This document shows positions 23,101 through 33,390 of a stretch of 64,000 bases of DNA, piece after piece. Made by a program: the position numbers and the translations under genes. Under the pieces are notes generated by a model that worked only from the letters and a program-made list of their open reading frames with translations, ran no database searches and had not been told where the DNA came from. Every line of letters starts with the position of its first letter. Positions within the stretch are counted from its first letter, which is position 1. The DNA lies in the NCBI GenBank assembly GCA_916613615.1, contig OU744726.1, positions 63,752,987-63,816,986 on the forward strand, in the 5' to 3' direction. The DNA is from Steromphala cineraria (lineage: Eukaryota > Mollusca > Gastropoda > Trochida > Trochidae).

Positions 23101-26100
23101 AATATATTTGTTAAAATCCAAGCTACATAGACGACAATACTTTGTTGCATGACCATTTATTAAAACTAAATGCATTGACATAACTGTCTAGAACTTCGAT
23201 GGGCAACTTCGTGAACTGGCATTTTCCACGCCAGTCTCAATTCATAGCTTATTCACTTCAACGCTTTATTTAATTGTTTGCAAAATACATTAAAGCTTTG
23301 ATTAGCCAGTGAAGAATACTCATGCTAGTTTTTTCTTAATTTTTTTGTTTGAAACCCAATTTTGTATGAAATCAATTATGATCTTTCCAAACTTACTGTA
23401 TATCATTGTTTGCTTTCTTGTTGTGTTAATGTGATTGGTACTTTTCAAAAAAATATATTGTATTCACTTTGATAATTTGGGTATTTTCATTATTGCATTT
23501 TGTTGAGAAACAATTTGAACTTCTAAATGTTTCAGGGTTTAGCATTTCGGAAGGGGTCACATCAACTGTTCAGCGCATCACATGATCGGTCGGTGAAAAT
23601 ATGGAACCTTGATGAAATGGCCTATGTAGAGACATTGTAAGTATATACAGTGAGAGTTACAGTAAGTAGAAGTCAAAGAAAAAAATAGAGCCATTGGCTC
23701 TGTAGGTCATCAGGCTTCTTATCAATAGCCAAGGAATCTGCACCAAAATGTTCAGCTTTCTAGGCCTTATGGTTCTGGAGAAGATGAAATGGGTTTTAAG
23801 GGTGTGACCCCTGTGACCCTTCTTAGGGGCAACAGGACCACCAAAGCTACAATTTATAATCGTCACTGTCAAGGAGTCTAGACACAAAGTTTTATACTTT
23901 TATACTAGAAGAAGATGAAAATACACAACGTTTACGGACAGACAGACAGACGGACTCCGGACATCATTTCATGCCATCAGGCCAGAAATTGTCCCTAAGA
24001 AGAGGTGCCAACGTTTGGGAAAGGCATGAATTAATCATTTTGAATGACGAATACATTTTTCTTGCCTGTGTTAAATTTGTCATCAAGTTGCTTCGTAATT
24101 CCAAGGACCTAGTCTTCAAAAATTTAAGACGTTAACGGTCTCTATAATAGGAAATGCCATTATGCAACGATTTTAAGAATACAGAATATGTGTTTACTCT
24201 GTTAGATAGGCACTTGAACCTTTTATCTCTACAAGACAAAATTCAGGCTCAACAACATGTTTGTTACTAGTTCAGGACTGTATAACCTTTAATGATAAAT
24301 ATTGATCGTTTGACGCAGGAGAAGTCATGATTCATTTCGAAGAATGATGTATACAGCCTGTTAACTCTGAAAATGGCCATAGTTTCATGCTTTGTGTTTG
24401 TATTGCCAGGTTCGGCCACCAGGACTGTATCACCGGTATCGACAGTTTGACCCGTGAGAGAGCAGTGACATCTGGTGGCAGAGACAGAACTGTCCGCGTG
24501 TGGAAGATCATTGAGGAGTCACAGCTGATCTTCAACTCTCATTTGTGAGTTTCCTAATAATAAATACAATGGCTGTTCTCTTTAAAAGTATTATTTTCAG
24601 TCCTGAGCCAACTTTCTAAGCAAAGTCTAAAACGCAATTTTCCGAACTGTCAGCCTTGCTGCATACCATTAAATTTTCTGTCCTTACTCTCTAGCTTACC
24701 ATGAGAGAAAGAAACTGGAGGTTGCTAATATTTGTCAGTAGGTTCACTGATATCAGCACAGAAAATTCAAGGGTCTGCAGCAAGGCATAAAACTGTCAGT
24801 TCGGAAACTGGTGTTTTAGGCTTTGCGTAAAAGGATGGTTCTGAGCGGACCCATGTTTGAGTCTGTTTTACATTTTTGTCTCAGTTATGAGGAGCATTGT
24901 TAGGTGTGTGTTTCTCCTATTTAGGCCAAACAAAATTATTTCATTGATTTTCATAATCTCCTTACATTAATTGGATAAATTTTTAATAAAAAAAACCTTC
25001 TCAGAATCCCCCTGAGCAAAAAAATGGCAAATTTTTTTATCTCCAAAACAAACATAAAAAGAGGGGGAATGTTATCTTCTTATGAATTATATACCTTTTA
25101 GCATACCTTATGCATTTAGTTGATGTATCTACACAAGAGCAAATTTGCTTCTTCTTTTTTATCCATCCTCCCTTTAGACATTTGTAATTCAAGAAATGAA
25201 TTTTGCAGGACCGAAGATTTGTGTTTTCCTGAACAAGGGTTAACGGTCTTAATCATAAGATAGTTTAAATTGCTGTCTGCTATTAAAACGACAAATCTCA
25301 AAGACTACCTGGTATTCCTTTAATTCATATTTCTTGTGAACTGCTTGATTTTTAATTACTTAGTATTTCAATATCTTTAATGTCTTTAATTGTTGAAAAA
25401 TCCTCTTTATTGTTTTGACTGTTGCAGGGGTTGTGGTTCAGTGGACTGTGTGTCTCTGATCAACGAGTCTACATTTGTAACAGGGGGGGACGACAAGTAA
25501 GTGTTTTGTGTTCACTACAGTTGAAACTTGTTGCTTTGACCTCTAATAACCGTAAATCTCACTTTCCAGGCGATTTTGTTATTGAAGGAATATTTTCCTA
25601 AGTAAATTTACCAATTTATTTGATAAAAATGCCTCTGGATCTGCTTGATTGTTTGATTGTTCAATTAGCACTTTTGTAACAGGGGGAGACGGCAAGTATC
25701 GTAAGTGTTTTCTCCTCATAAGTGTTATGTGCACTACAGTCAACCTCCGATAACTGTAAAGTATAATCCTCTCTTTCTGGACTATTTCTTTAAGTGAATG
25801 TACTCACTAATCTGGTCCTAATGCTTCTGGATCTAGCTGCTGATTTTTTAAACCATTTCTCTGTGTTTATACTGAAATCACATCCAAATGATTTTGTTGA
25901 TTTGTGTTCTTTTATGAGGTTTGTTAAGTTAGTTTTTTAATCCCCACGACACTCCATTGTAGTTTGATTAATCACTTAGCACTTGGTAAATAACAGGACA
26001 ACTCCATGCGATTTCCAGGTGTAACCAAAATGTCTCGCAGTTTAATTTCAACAAGCATTTCTGAACCAAGAGTTTTCTTACAGTATTTAAACATGTAAAT

Positions 26101-28469
26101 AAAATGTTTATCAAATCACAGCTCCATCTCCTTATGGAGTGTGAACAAGAAGAAGCCGCTGACCACTAATAAAAAAGCTCACCTTGAGGAAGGTCAAGGT
26201 CAAGGTCAACAGGAGAACTGGATCAGCGCAGTTGTCTCCCTTCAAAACACTGACCTTGTAGCCTCAGGTAGGTTGTCTCCCTTGGGCTCGTTAATATTAA
26301 TGAAACTGCCAATTATGTATCTATTCAAATGTTGACCTTACCGAAGAATGAGGATAGTCTATCATGTCATTATAAAATATCCCAAGAAGCGAGCCCCTTA
26401 TTCCGTATCGTGATGAAAAAATTTGAAGATAAATCCATATAAACAAAAAATCTTTTAGGGTTGAGAAATCAGTAACCCTATGTCAGATATACATATGGGT
26501 TATAACAAAACTTCAAATGAATAATTTCCGTTTGAGCTGCAAACATTCAAAGCTGTTGCAAGTATTCACTACTTGAAGACCGTTCTTAATTTCTTTAGAG
26601 TAGAATATATGTAGAACTCGAATCCATGGCAGGCCTCAAATCCGTGGCGGATTTCCAAATCCATGGCGGATTTTCAAATGCATGGAAAATTGTCGTACCT
26701 ATCAAAAGCTGTGACGGATTTTGTATGATTTTGTGATGAGACATTTTCAGCTGGGTAGACTTATGTTACCAACATTCAATTTATGTGTTTTCCTACTTGT
26801 ACTTAACTGAATTATAGGCCAAAATCTACAATTGGTCAATAAGTAATGCAATCGGTACAAAAATATTTTCGCCACTAAATTAATATTGTTAGACTGACTT
26901 TTTTAGCAGTAAGATATTTGTTGACTATCTTTTTTTAACCCTTGAATCCGTATCGACTTTATTTTAGGGTTAGTTTGTCTAGTGCAAGGGTCGGTAACGT
27001 ATATTGTAGATAAAGTGGCGAAAATATTTTACAGTGAACCTATAACGCTAACCCTAACCGTTAAGAAATCCCTTTATATGAATCCAAGGGCTAAAGTAGA
27101 CCTTTAGTATGAATCTTAGGGCTAAAGAAGATAGTTTCAGCGAATTTATGACTAAAAAAGACAGTTGCAATGAATTCAAGGGCTACAAAGGAGAGCTGAT
27201 ATTTTTCCAAGGCTTAAATAGACCGTATGACGGAAATAAGTAACATAATCATATGCAATTGGTATTATGCCATCTCGGATGGCAATAGAGGCTGAATTCT
27301 TTTCTTTCTGTTGGAAAATATCTTGCCTTCCCAATGAACAGCGGTTTCGTCTGGCGACGCAAACAGTTGGCGATTATGACGTCATCCGTCAATGACGTCA
27401 CTTAAAACAACGTCAATAAACAATCAAACAATCAAACTTGCCACAGATTAGGAAATCTGCCATGGATTAGAGACCCGCCACAGATTCCTACATATATATA
27501 AGTCTGAGAGTGTTAGAGAGTTAAGTAAAACCCGACATCTTGTCAGCAGGTTCTCGAGACGGACGTGTGCGCTTCTGGAAGTGTGGACCGGAGTTTAAGA
27601 CCATCTCCTGTCTGGCTTCTCTACCTGTTGTAAGTACAATTTATACAAATCCAAGCATATTTGTTGTTTTCAACTTGAGCATTATCTTCAGCTTTGCTTT
27701 GAAAATGCCTAATAATTTCAAGTCAAGAGCAATGATATCACTAAATCATTCATACTGTTGAAAATGAATTCATATAAAAAAATAATTTTACAAGGTATAA
27801 ATGTTAAGTTCAAATTACTGCTTTGAGTGATAAAGTTTTGCACTTGAAAAATTAAATGAACTATTAAACCTAGAACTCTCACAGGAGCACAACATCAGGA
27901 GGGGAGAGAACTCTTGATGTTTTGTTTGACTGGTTAATAAATAAGCAGGTTTGGGAGTGTGCTTAAGGTTTTGAAACCATTTTGTCTCTCCTGGTGATCT
28001 CCCATATCTGTAATTCTGCTGCTATCGTTGAACAGAAAGTTTTACTATTGACGCTGTTGCTGTAATCAAATTTTCTGGAATGGATTTTTTATCCCCACCA
28101 AAATCCAAAGGAGTTGTCTGTCAGTTGTAGGAATAGTGCATAAAATTTTATATTTCCAAAGTTAACTTCTCCAACAGTTTTAGATCTTTCAATATATACT
28201 TATTCATGTATACATAATTTCTATGATTATTATTAGGTGATTCAAATAATATATATATTGTTTGTGTTATGGGCCTTAGCTTAAATGCTGAACATTCCCA
28301 TCTGACTGTTGTGTTTTTGCAGAAGGGGTTTGTGAACAGCCTGCAGTTCTCCGCTGACGGCAGTTTTCTGGCGGTGGGCGTGGGTCAGGAACATCGACTG
28401 GGGCGCTGGTGGAGGGACAAGGAGGCTAGGAACGCAGTGCTTATCGTTCCTCTCAAGAAGAAATCATAG
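17145..28469 (+). CDS. RRP9: U3 snoRNP-interacting WD40 protein RRP9 (U3-55K)
   Basis: Fourteen exons join in frame to 469 residues (human protein 475): 17145-17192, 17509-17627, 19852-19967, 20448-20515, 20796-20837, 21626-21752, 22525-22643, 22930-23022, 23536-23636, 24410-24544, 25428-25496, 26122-26267, 27550-27629 and 28323-28469. RRP9 binds the box B/C region of U3 snoRNA and acts in nucleolar 18S rRNA processing. Residues 1-130 are charged with an RKRK nuclear signal and contain the family stretch ETAQEKKLRL. A WD40 propeller follows, with LRGHKLPITCLVVSPD, SASHDRSVKIWN, VTSGGRDRTVRVWK and the C-terminal VGVGQEHRLGRWWR typical of RRP9. Exon 13 has a tandem acceptor. A second in-frame ATG at 17148 could also be used. 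Several introns carry MITE-like repeats. Confidence 0.96.
17779..19307. mobile_element. 1.5-kb inverted-repeat element in RRP9 intron 2
   Basis: The left end near 17779 (AATGCCATACATGGCATCTT) is matched, reversed, by AAGATGCCATGTATGCAATG near 19287-19306. Just inside are imperfect inverted runs of ACCCGATTT/GGGTTTTT type: CCCGATTTCGGCGGGTTTAC on the left, and CCCCC-rich repeats on the right. The interior is AT-rich with no ORF worth reporting. It is probably a non-autonomous DNA element. Confidence 0.55.
19390..19527. mobile_element. 138-bp foldback MITE in RRP9 intron 2
   Basis: The left arm 19390-19422 (ATTATTACCCGAGGGAGTGT onward, through CATATGACTTT) pairs with the right arm 19495-19527 with only a few mismatches. 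The spacer has a second, smaller inverted motif (CCCTCGCTCTCGCTCGGGTAA). Confidence 0.75.
21150..21322. mobile_element. foldback MITE in RRP9 intron 5
   Basis: AATACTAAACGACGTCCCAT near 21165 and the following TTCATAACCTTTTTATGAAAC are repeated in reverse at 21266-21305. Similarity extends outward over an AT-rich edge. The inner words TTATGAAAC form smaller hairpins within each arm. Confidence 0.7.
23687..23986 (+). mobile_element. short complete copy of the pearl/Helentron-like repeat in RRP9 intron 9
   Basis: Starts AGAGCCATTGGCTCTGTAGG, has one core unit (GGTGTGACCCCTGTGACCCT), then a GACA/GACG microsatellite (23936-23955), and ends with CATGCCATCAGGCCAG. This single-core copy shows the minimal order of parts: start, core, microsatellite, end. 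Confidence 0.75.
24602..24848. mobile_element. 247-bp inverted-repeat MITE in RRP9 intron 10
   Basis: The left arm (GCAAAGTCTAAAACGC, TTTCCGAACTGTCAG, CCTTGCTGCA, AAATTTTCTGT) is matched in reverse by the right arm from about 24757 (ACAGAAAATTCAAGGGTCTGCAGCAAGG and on). The same family occurs at 30471-30895. Confidence 0.75.
25471..25850 (+). repeat. tandem duplication of RRP9 exon 11 end and intron 11 start
   Basis: TTTGTAACAGGGGGGGACGA (exon 11) plus its donor recurs, slightly changed, at 25673-25700 (TTTTGTAACAGGGGGAGACG). The similarity runs on through CACTACAGT and an ATGCCTCTGGATCTG/ATGCTTCTGGATCTAG word, so the unit is about 200 bp. The second copy lacks an acceptor and sits in the intron. 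Confidence 0.75.
26600..27505. mobile_element. 0.9-kb element with inverted repeated ends in RRP9 intron 12
   Basis: The left end carries tandem ~20-bp words (AATCCATGGCAGGC, AATCCGTGGCGGATTTCC, AATCCATGGCGGATTTTC). The right end has the same words reversed (GGAAATCTGCCATGGATTAG, CCGCCACAGATTCC), closed by an ATATATGTAG-like edge on both sides. A CRE (TGACGTCA) lies inside near 27393. Confidence 0.65.
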
Positions 28470-28478
28470 TCTGTACAG

Positions 28479-28484
28479 AATAAA
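28479..28484 (+). promoter_or_regulatory. RRP9 polyadenylation signal
   Basis: AATAAA begins 10 bases after the stop codon, implying a very short 3' UTR of roughly 30-40 bases. It is followed by a GT/T-rich stretch. Confidence 0.6.
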
Positions 28485-30470
28485 TGTTTTGTATATAACT
28501 TTGTATTTTACTTTTTCTCTTGATTGTTACTCGGAAAAATTGCTTGTATCTTTTTGTTTCTGAAGAGAAAGTGGAAAGGAGGTTTGTGGTGAACAGAACA
28601 TAAAAAGAAATGATTCAATATTTTTTATCTCAAAAGTGGATATGTTTTAAAGATATAGTAACAGTTCAGATTGAAACCCAATGGGAACATATTATCACTC
28701 TCTTCACAAAGGTCATGAGACCCAATTTCAATATTCTCTTTATTATTCTTCTTAAACCTTTTCTTTTTCTTGTGACCTTGAAATTTTTATGACCTTCATC
28801 TGTCTGTCGGTGTATGTGGGCTTTTCTTTCTTCGAACAGAACTCGAAAACCATAAAAGTTAGCTCATTGAAATTTGATACATGAAAGAATCATCATGTGT
28901 TACTGTAGTACTATCAACATTTTTTTAGTTCCATTTCCATGGAAATACTACTTAGAAATTGTTTTTGGACCAATTAATCAAGATTTGATCAAATGTTTAA
29001 GGAAATGCCATTTTATTTTCATGGCATTGATGTTAATTGAGAACATGAGACAAAAATAAATATTAAGTTTTTATTCTTATTACTTACAAAACATGATATA
29101 CAAGCATATTTTTTAACTCTTCGTTTAGAAAGTAAATCAAATCTAACATTTGATATATATTATCTAAATCAGATTTTCTAACTATACAAAAAGTTTATTG
29201 ATTGTCAGCGCATATGATAACAATTGATTTTCAAAATAATCTAGACACTCCTATTTTGATTTTCAAAATTTCTTTCATTACAATTCATCAACATCAGAAT
29301 TTTTCATTTCTAAATATACTCAATCTTGGGCTCCAATAAAATTAAACCTGAAATGCTGACAAGTTTTATTGAAAACGGTTTTATACACAACAATATATTG
29401 CGGATAATATACAGCCAAAGTTCAAAAATATAATTCCAACAACAAAGCAGCATAAAATATTTAAAATAAAATCACGTTAGCTTTTGATCATAATTCTAAG
29501 CTCTGAATTGCTACCTTGAAAGCATCTTATAAAGACACAGCAATCTTCCCATGTTAAACAAGATGCTAGTTCACTTCCGCCTTGCTGCTTTTCACAGCTT
29601 TTTATGTGCGATCGGAAATTGGTAAAAAATCCTGCTACATCAGCATATTTGGATCAGCTTAACTCCTTAAATACCCTGATACGTATCAATCCAAATGCCT
29701 TTTTTCGCTTACAGTTTGTGAAGCAGGACTAAGGTGACGTTTGTTAGCGCTCATTCCATGAAGGAAACTTTCTTGAGACCCTGCACTTATCTCGAGACTG
29801 CCATGAAGCATTTCACTGGCTGGTTATCTACAATGCCATACTAGGCTATTGCCCTGACAGATATCTGGTTTTGGTTGTATCGCCAGGTTTAACAACTGAC
29901 TACTTCAAAATCAAATGGTCAAATCAGAAGGCTGCTCAAAACGGTAGCCAACTCATGGAAATCTTATTTCCAACACACTTTTTGCAAATATGACTGATAA
30001 TGTTGGTGAATAATCATCGGAATCCTTGGCAACAATTTTCTTTAAAATAAATACAATTTTGTGAGAGATTAAGGTTAAATTTGCTTTTGCTCCTGTTCTA
30101 TATGGAATCATTAACCGGGTTTACAAATATTCTTTTAATGAAGGTCGTTTAGTTTCCTCTGTATACAAGAGTATTCATCTAACATGGTAACCCTGTATAT
30201 CTGTACCTTTAATTGATAGATACAGTATTACTGCTAGAGGGGAGAAGGTCACGCAAGCCAATATAAGTTATACAATCTTTGGCTTAATGCTGTATAGGTA
30301 GCAAACCAATTGAGCAACACAAATCTTACAATAAAGATAATAAATTCAAGCATCTAAACAAGAATATGTACATCTTAGAAACATTGAGAAACACATACTA
30401 TAGAAATAATGATTCCTCTCTGGAAGGCACTAACCTAAAGAAATAAATACATGACAGATGAATCTTAAAA

Positions 30471-30895
30471 GCATCTTCCTACTCAAAGCCTAAAACATCA
30501 GTTTCCGAAATGCCATTTTAGGCCTTGCTGCTGACCCTTTACTTTTCTGTGCTGCTACATCCTGTCTTAGGGAACGAACGTTACGTCAACTCCACTAATC
30601 TGTACCCTGGGCTCAGAAGCTAGAATAATTTTCTCGTTGAAATTTTATCGAGAAGGTGGCGAAAAAATGACTTGATTGGTTATATCCCAAGTTCGGCCGC
30701 GAGAGCGAATCTAGCTTCTGAGCCCAGGGTACAGATTAGTGGAGTTGGCGTAACGTTCGTACACTGAGACAAGATGGTGCTGCTATATAGCGCCCTACAG
30801 GCTAGAGAGCAAGAACAGAAAACTCAAGGGTCAGCAGCAAGGCATAAAACCGACAGTTCCGAAACTGGTATTTTTGGCTTGGGGAAGGAAGATGA
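30471..30895. mobile_element. inverted-repeat MITE (same family as 24602-24848) split by a nested MITE
   Basis: The left arm (CTCAAAGCCTAAAACATCAG, TTTCCGAAA, GCCTTGCTGCTGACCC, TTTTCTGTGC) and right arm from about 30815 (ACAGAAAACTCAAGGGTCAG, CAGCAAGGC, TTCCGAAACTGG) match the copy at 24602-24848. The two halves are interrupted by the element at 30564-30770. Confidence 0.75.
30564..30770. mobile_element. 207-bp MITE with ~59-bp inverted ends, nested in another MITE
   Basis: The left arm (GTCTTAGGGAACGAACGTTA through TGTACCCTGGGCTCAGAAGC and TAG) is the reverse complement, with few mismatches, of 30711-30770. The interior has no coding potential. Confidence 0.85.
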
Positions 30896-32399
30896 TTTGA
30901 GAGTGAAAGGGAATGTTCTATAGCATCTCTTTACAGGATCTCTCCTGTTACATCATTCTTAAGAATATCAAGGGAAATGAATTACCACTAAACCATGGGA
31001 CTATAGTGATGGTATACGACGACTTACAATCCTATTATTTTACAATGCTTGTGTTAAAGTACCTTGCGATTTGTAAGTTCAGTTCTGACAAAGCCTTCTA
31101 TAACTAATCTATGTCTTGGTTCTGTATTGAAACCAAATATGGACAACACAACTAGATATAAATAAACACTGTCAAGGGAACTATAGATAACTATTATCTT
31201 CAAACGAAGAATACATAAAATGCATAGAGTTGTTGATGACGGATTCTTTGGTAAAGGCATTTGCAAGTTATAAACATATCTCTTGACATAAGCATTTTCT
31301 ACTCTGAAATGAGGTACAAAAGAATACTGTAACACTACCTGTTGATTGCGTTACAAAATTACCAATAATTATCGGTAACTGCAATTATATTTGATGATTT
31401 CATTAGTGTGATTTGATGAGGAACTTTGTCGTATATTCTTTAAAGCTTATCCTTACCAAGACTTGTTTTATATGATAACAATCTTAAGATAACCTGGTAT
31501 TTTTCACAAGAGACCCCGATAAGAACACCGTAATACACCAAAAGATACCAAAATTAGGAAAACGTACTGTATGAGATTAAGGCCTCAAAATCATCAAATT
31601 GATAAATGATCAAAACAAAATAAACTTCACATCATCAATGCCTCTAACGAGACACGAAAAATACTCGCCTTAACATGAACAATGTTGAAAGATAAATATC
31701 TTTCATCATTATATACGTGTTTAACAATTATAAACAGGATGGTGAAAAATCATGGGTTTTTTTCCAAAATGTATAATGATCATTAAAAAAATTGAGACAG
31801 AAAAGTTCAAAAGACTTCAGGCATCAATTACAAAAATCCCCCAACGGATGACATTGACACATGGAAATGAAAACCATTTTTCAAGAAATCAAACACATTT
31901 TACATAGATTACAATACGACGACCGATTAATGGTAAGGATATGTCCAAATTAACAAATTGTTCAAACTTCAATCGCTATATCCAGTTCACACAATGCACC
32001 TTTCCAAAAACTATTTTTCAAAGTACTGTAAAATGAAAAAAATACACCACATCATTTTTGAGGCAGTACGGTACTTACGACAACACGTTTCAGATAAAAA
32101 CAAAAAAATATATATCCAAGGTCATGCCATTGCTGTAGATAAAAAGACACCCGACGTCACTTTCAAGTGCAAAGTTTTTAAACCTTGAAATTTAAAGTTC
32201 CAACATGCGTTAAACATCGAGAGGCATGGTGTAACTGCCAGATGTGCTTTGTTCCTGCTGTGTTCTATATTAACCAGAATTACCAGTTATTGCATCAGTT
32301 TCCGATAGTATGTTCCTTATTGGTGGAAGCCATAACGACCCGTTCACTACATTTCTCTCGTGTACATGCCACAGGCACTTGTAATGCTCTTTATCTTAA

Positions 32400-32585
32400 A
32401 GGGGCAGTAGCACGATTTTTGATAATTTTATATTTTAAAAGAAGGAATGGCCTAAACTTTACGTTATATGTTTGAATTATTACTGTTCCATTTAGTTTAA
32501 ATACATTGTCTTTCAATTGGAACCAATTAATTTTCATTTCCCTGACATCACCTTATATTCCCCCTAAAAACGTGCTACTGCCCCT
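32400..32585. mobile_element. 186-bp MITE flanked by TTAA
   Basis: Ends AGGGGCAGTAGCACG and CGTGCTACTGCCCCT, with TTAA immediately outside each (32396-32399 and 32586-32589). TTAA duplication is typical of piggyBac-type transposition. The interior resembles, in the opposite orientation, that of the longer copy at 62749-63107. Confidence 0.85.
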
Positions 32586-33390
32586 TTAAAACATTGAGGT
32601 TCGCACAGAAGAGGGTTTTGTATACATTCATACAATTTGTAAAGGTGAATATAATCTCCAATTTGAACAAAAATAATGAAGAAGTTTTGATGGATTTTAA
32701 ACATTTAGATGTTATTGATGTGCAGGTGTGCCGCATCGCTGTTTTATCCAGTATCACTGTATAAATGGGGAAGGTAGGTATCTATCAATTTTGTATTCTT
32801 GTTATTCTTTAGTTCTCTTGGTCTCTAAAGGTCACTATGAAATATCGGGAATAAATGGAACCTTTTAACGTGAAAAGCTTAATAGCATCCAATTCAGGAT
32901 GGCACTATACAAGGTATCGAACCATGATATACAATTTGAGTTCTCAATACATGTGATAAACATGTTTTATGAAATCAAATGAGCTACTGAAGCGGTTATA
33001 GTTCTTTGGTATATTTCATGAATGGAACTAGTTAATGCAGTAAGGTTCTAACCGTTTAGCAACGTTCTGGCTTTGAGCCAAGGTCAACGATTTATACAAT
33101 TACAATACAAGTTAAATTACATACAAAACGATTTTTACAACAAGAGAAAATGAGGTAACATAATGAAAGAGAGAATGGGAATAATGTATACAAATTGCAC
33201 TTTAATGCACAGGAAGTCGTATCATTGTCAAATTTCGATTTAAAAAGTTTTGAGACGACCCCTAACTTACACATGCGCTCGTTATCTAAGTCGTGTCACG
33301 GAGTGGGTTCGTCTCAAAAGGTCCATTTTTAAGGGAAATCCAAAAATAAATACGAAAGCCTGTGTCATGCCGCCATATTCACGCATACTC

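Larger units (their letters stand above)
28485..33390. other. intergenic, RRP9 to the cysteine-rich gene (convergent)
   Basis: AT-rich DNA containing one nested pair of MITEs (30471-30895) and one TTAA-flanked MITE (32400-32585). I see no supportable exon. The short open frames here lack splice context or recognisable motifs. Confidence 0.5.

Noticed and set aside
26191..26209. Three contiguous AGGTCA nuclear-receptor half-sites
   Set aside because: They are in RRP9 exon 12 and simply encode a Gly-Gln repeat (GQGQGQ). The regulatory reading is likely coincidence.
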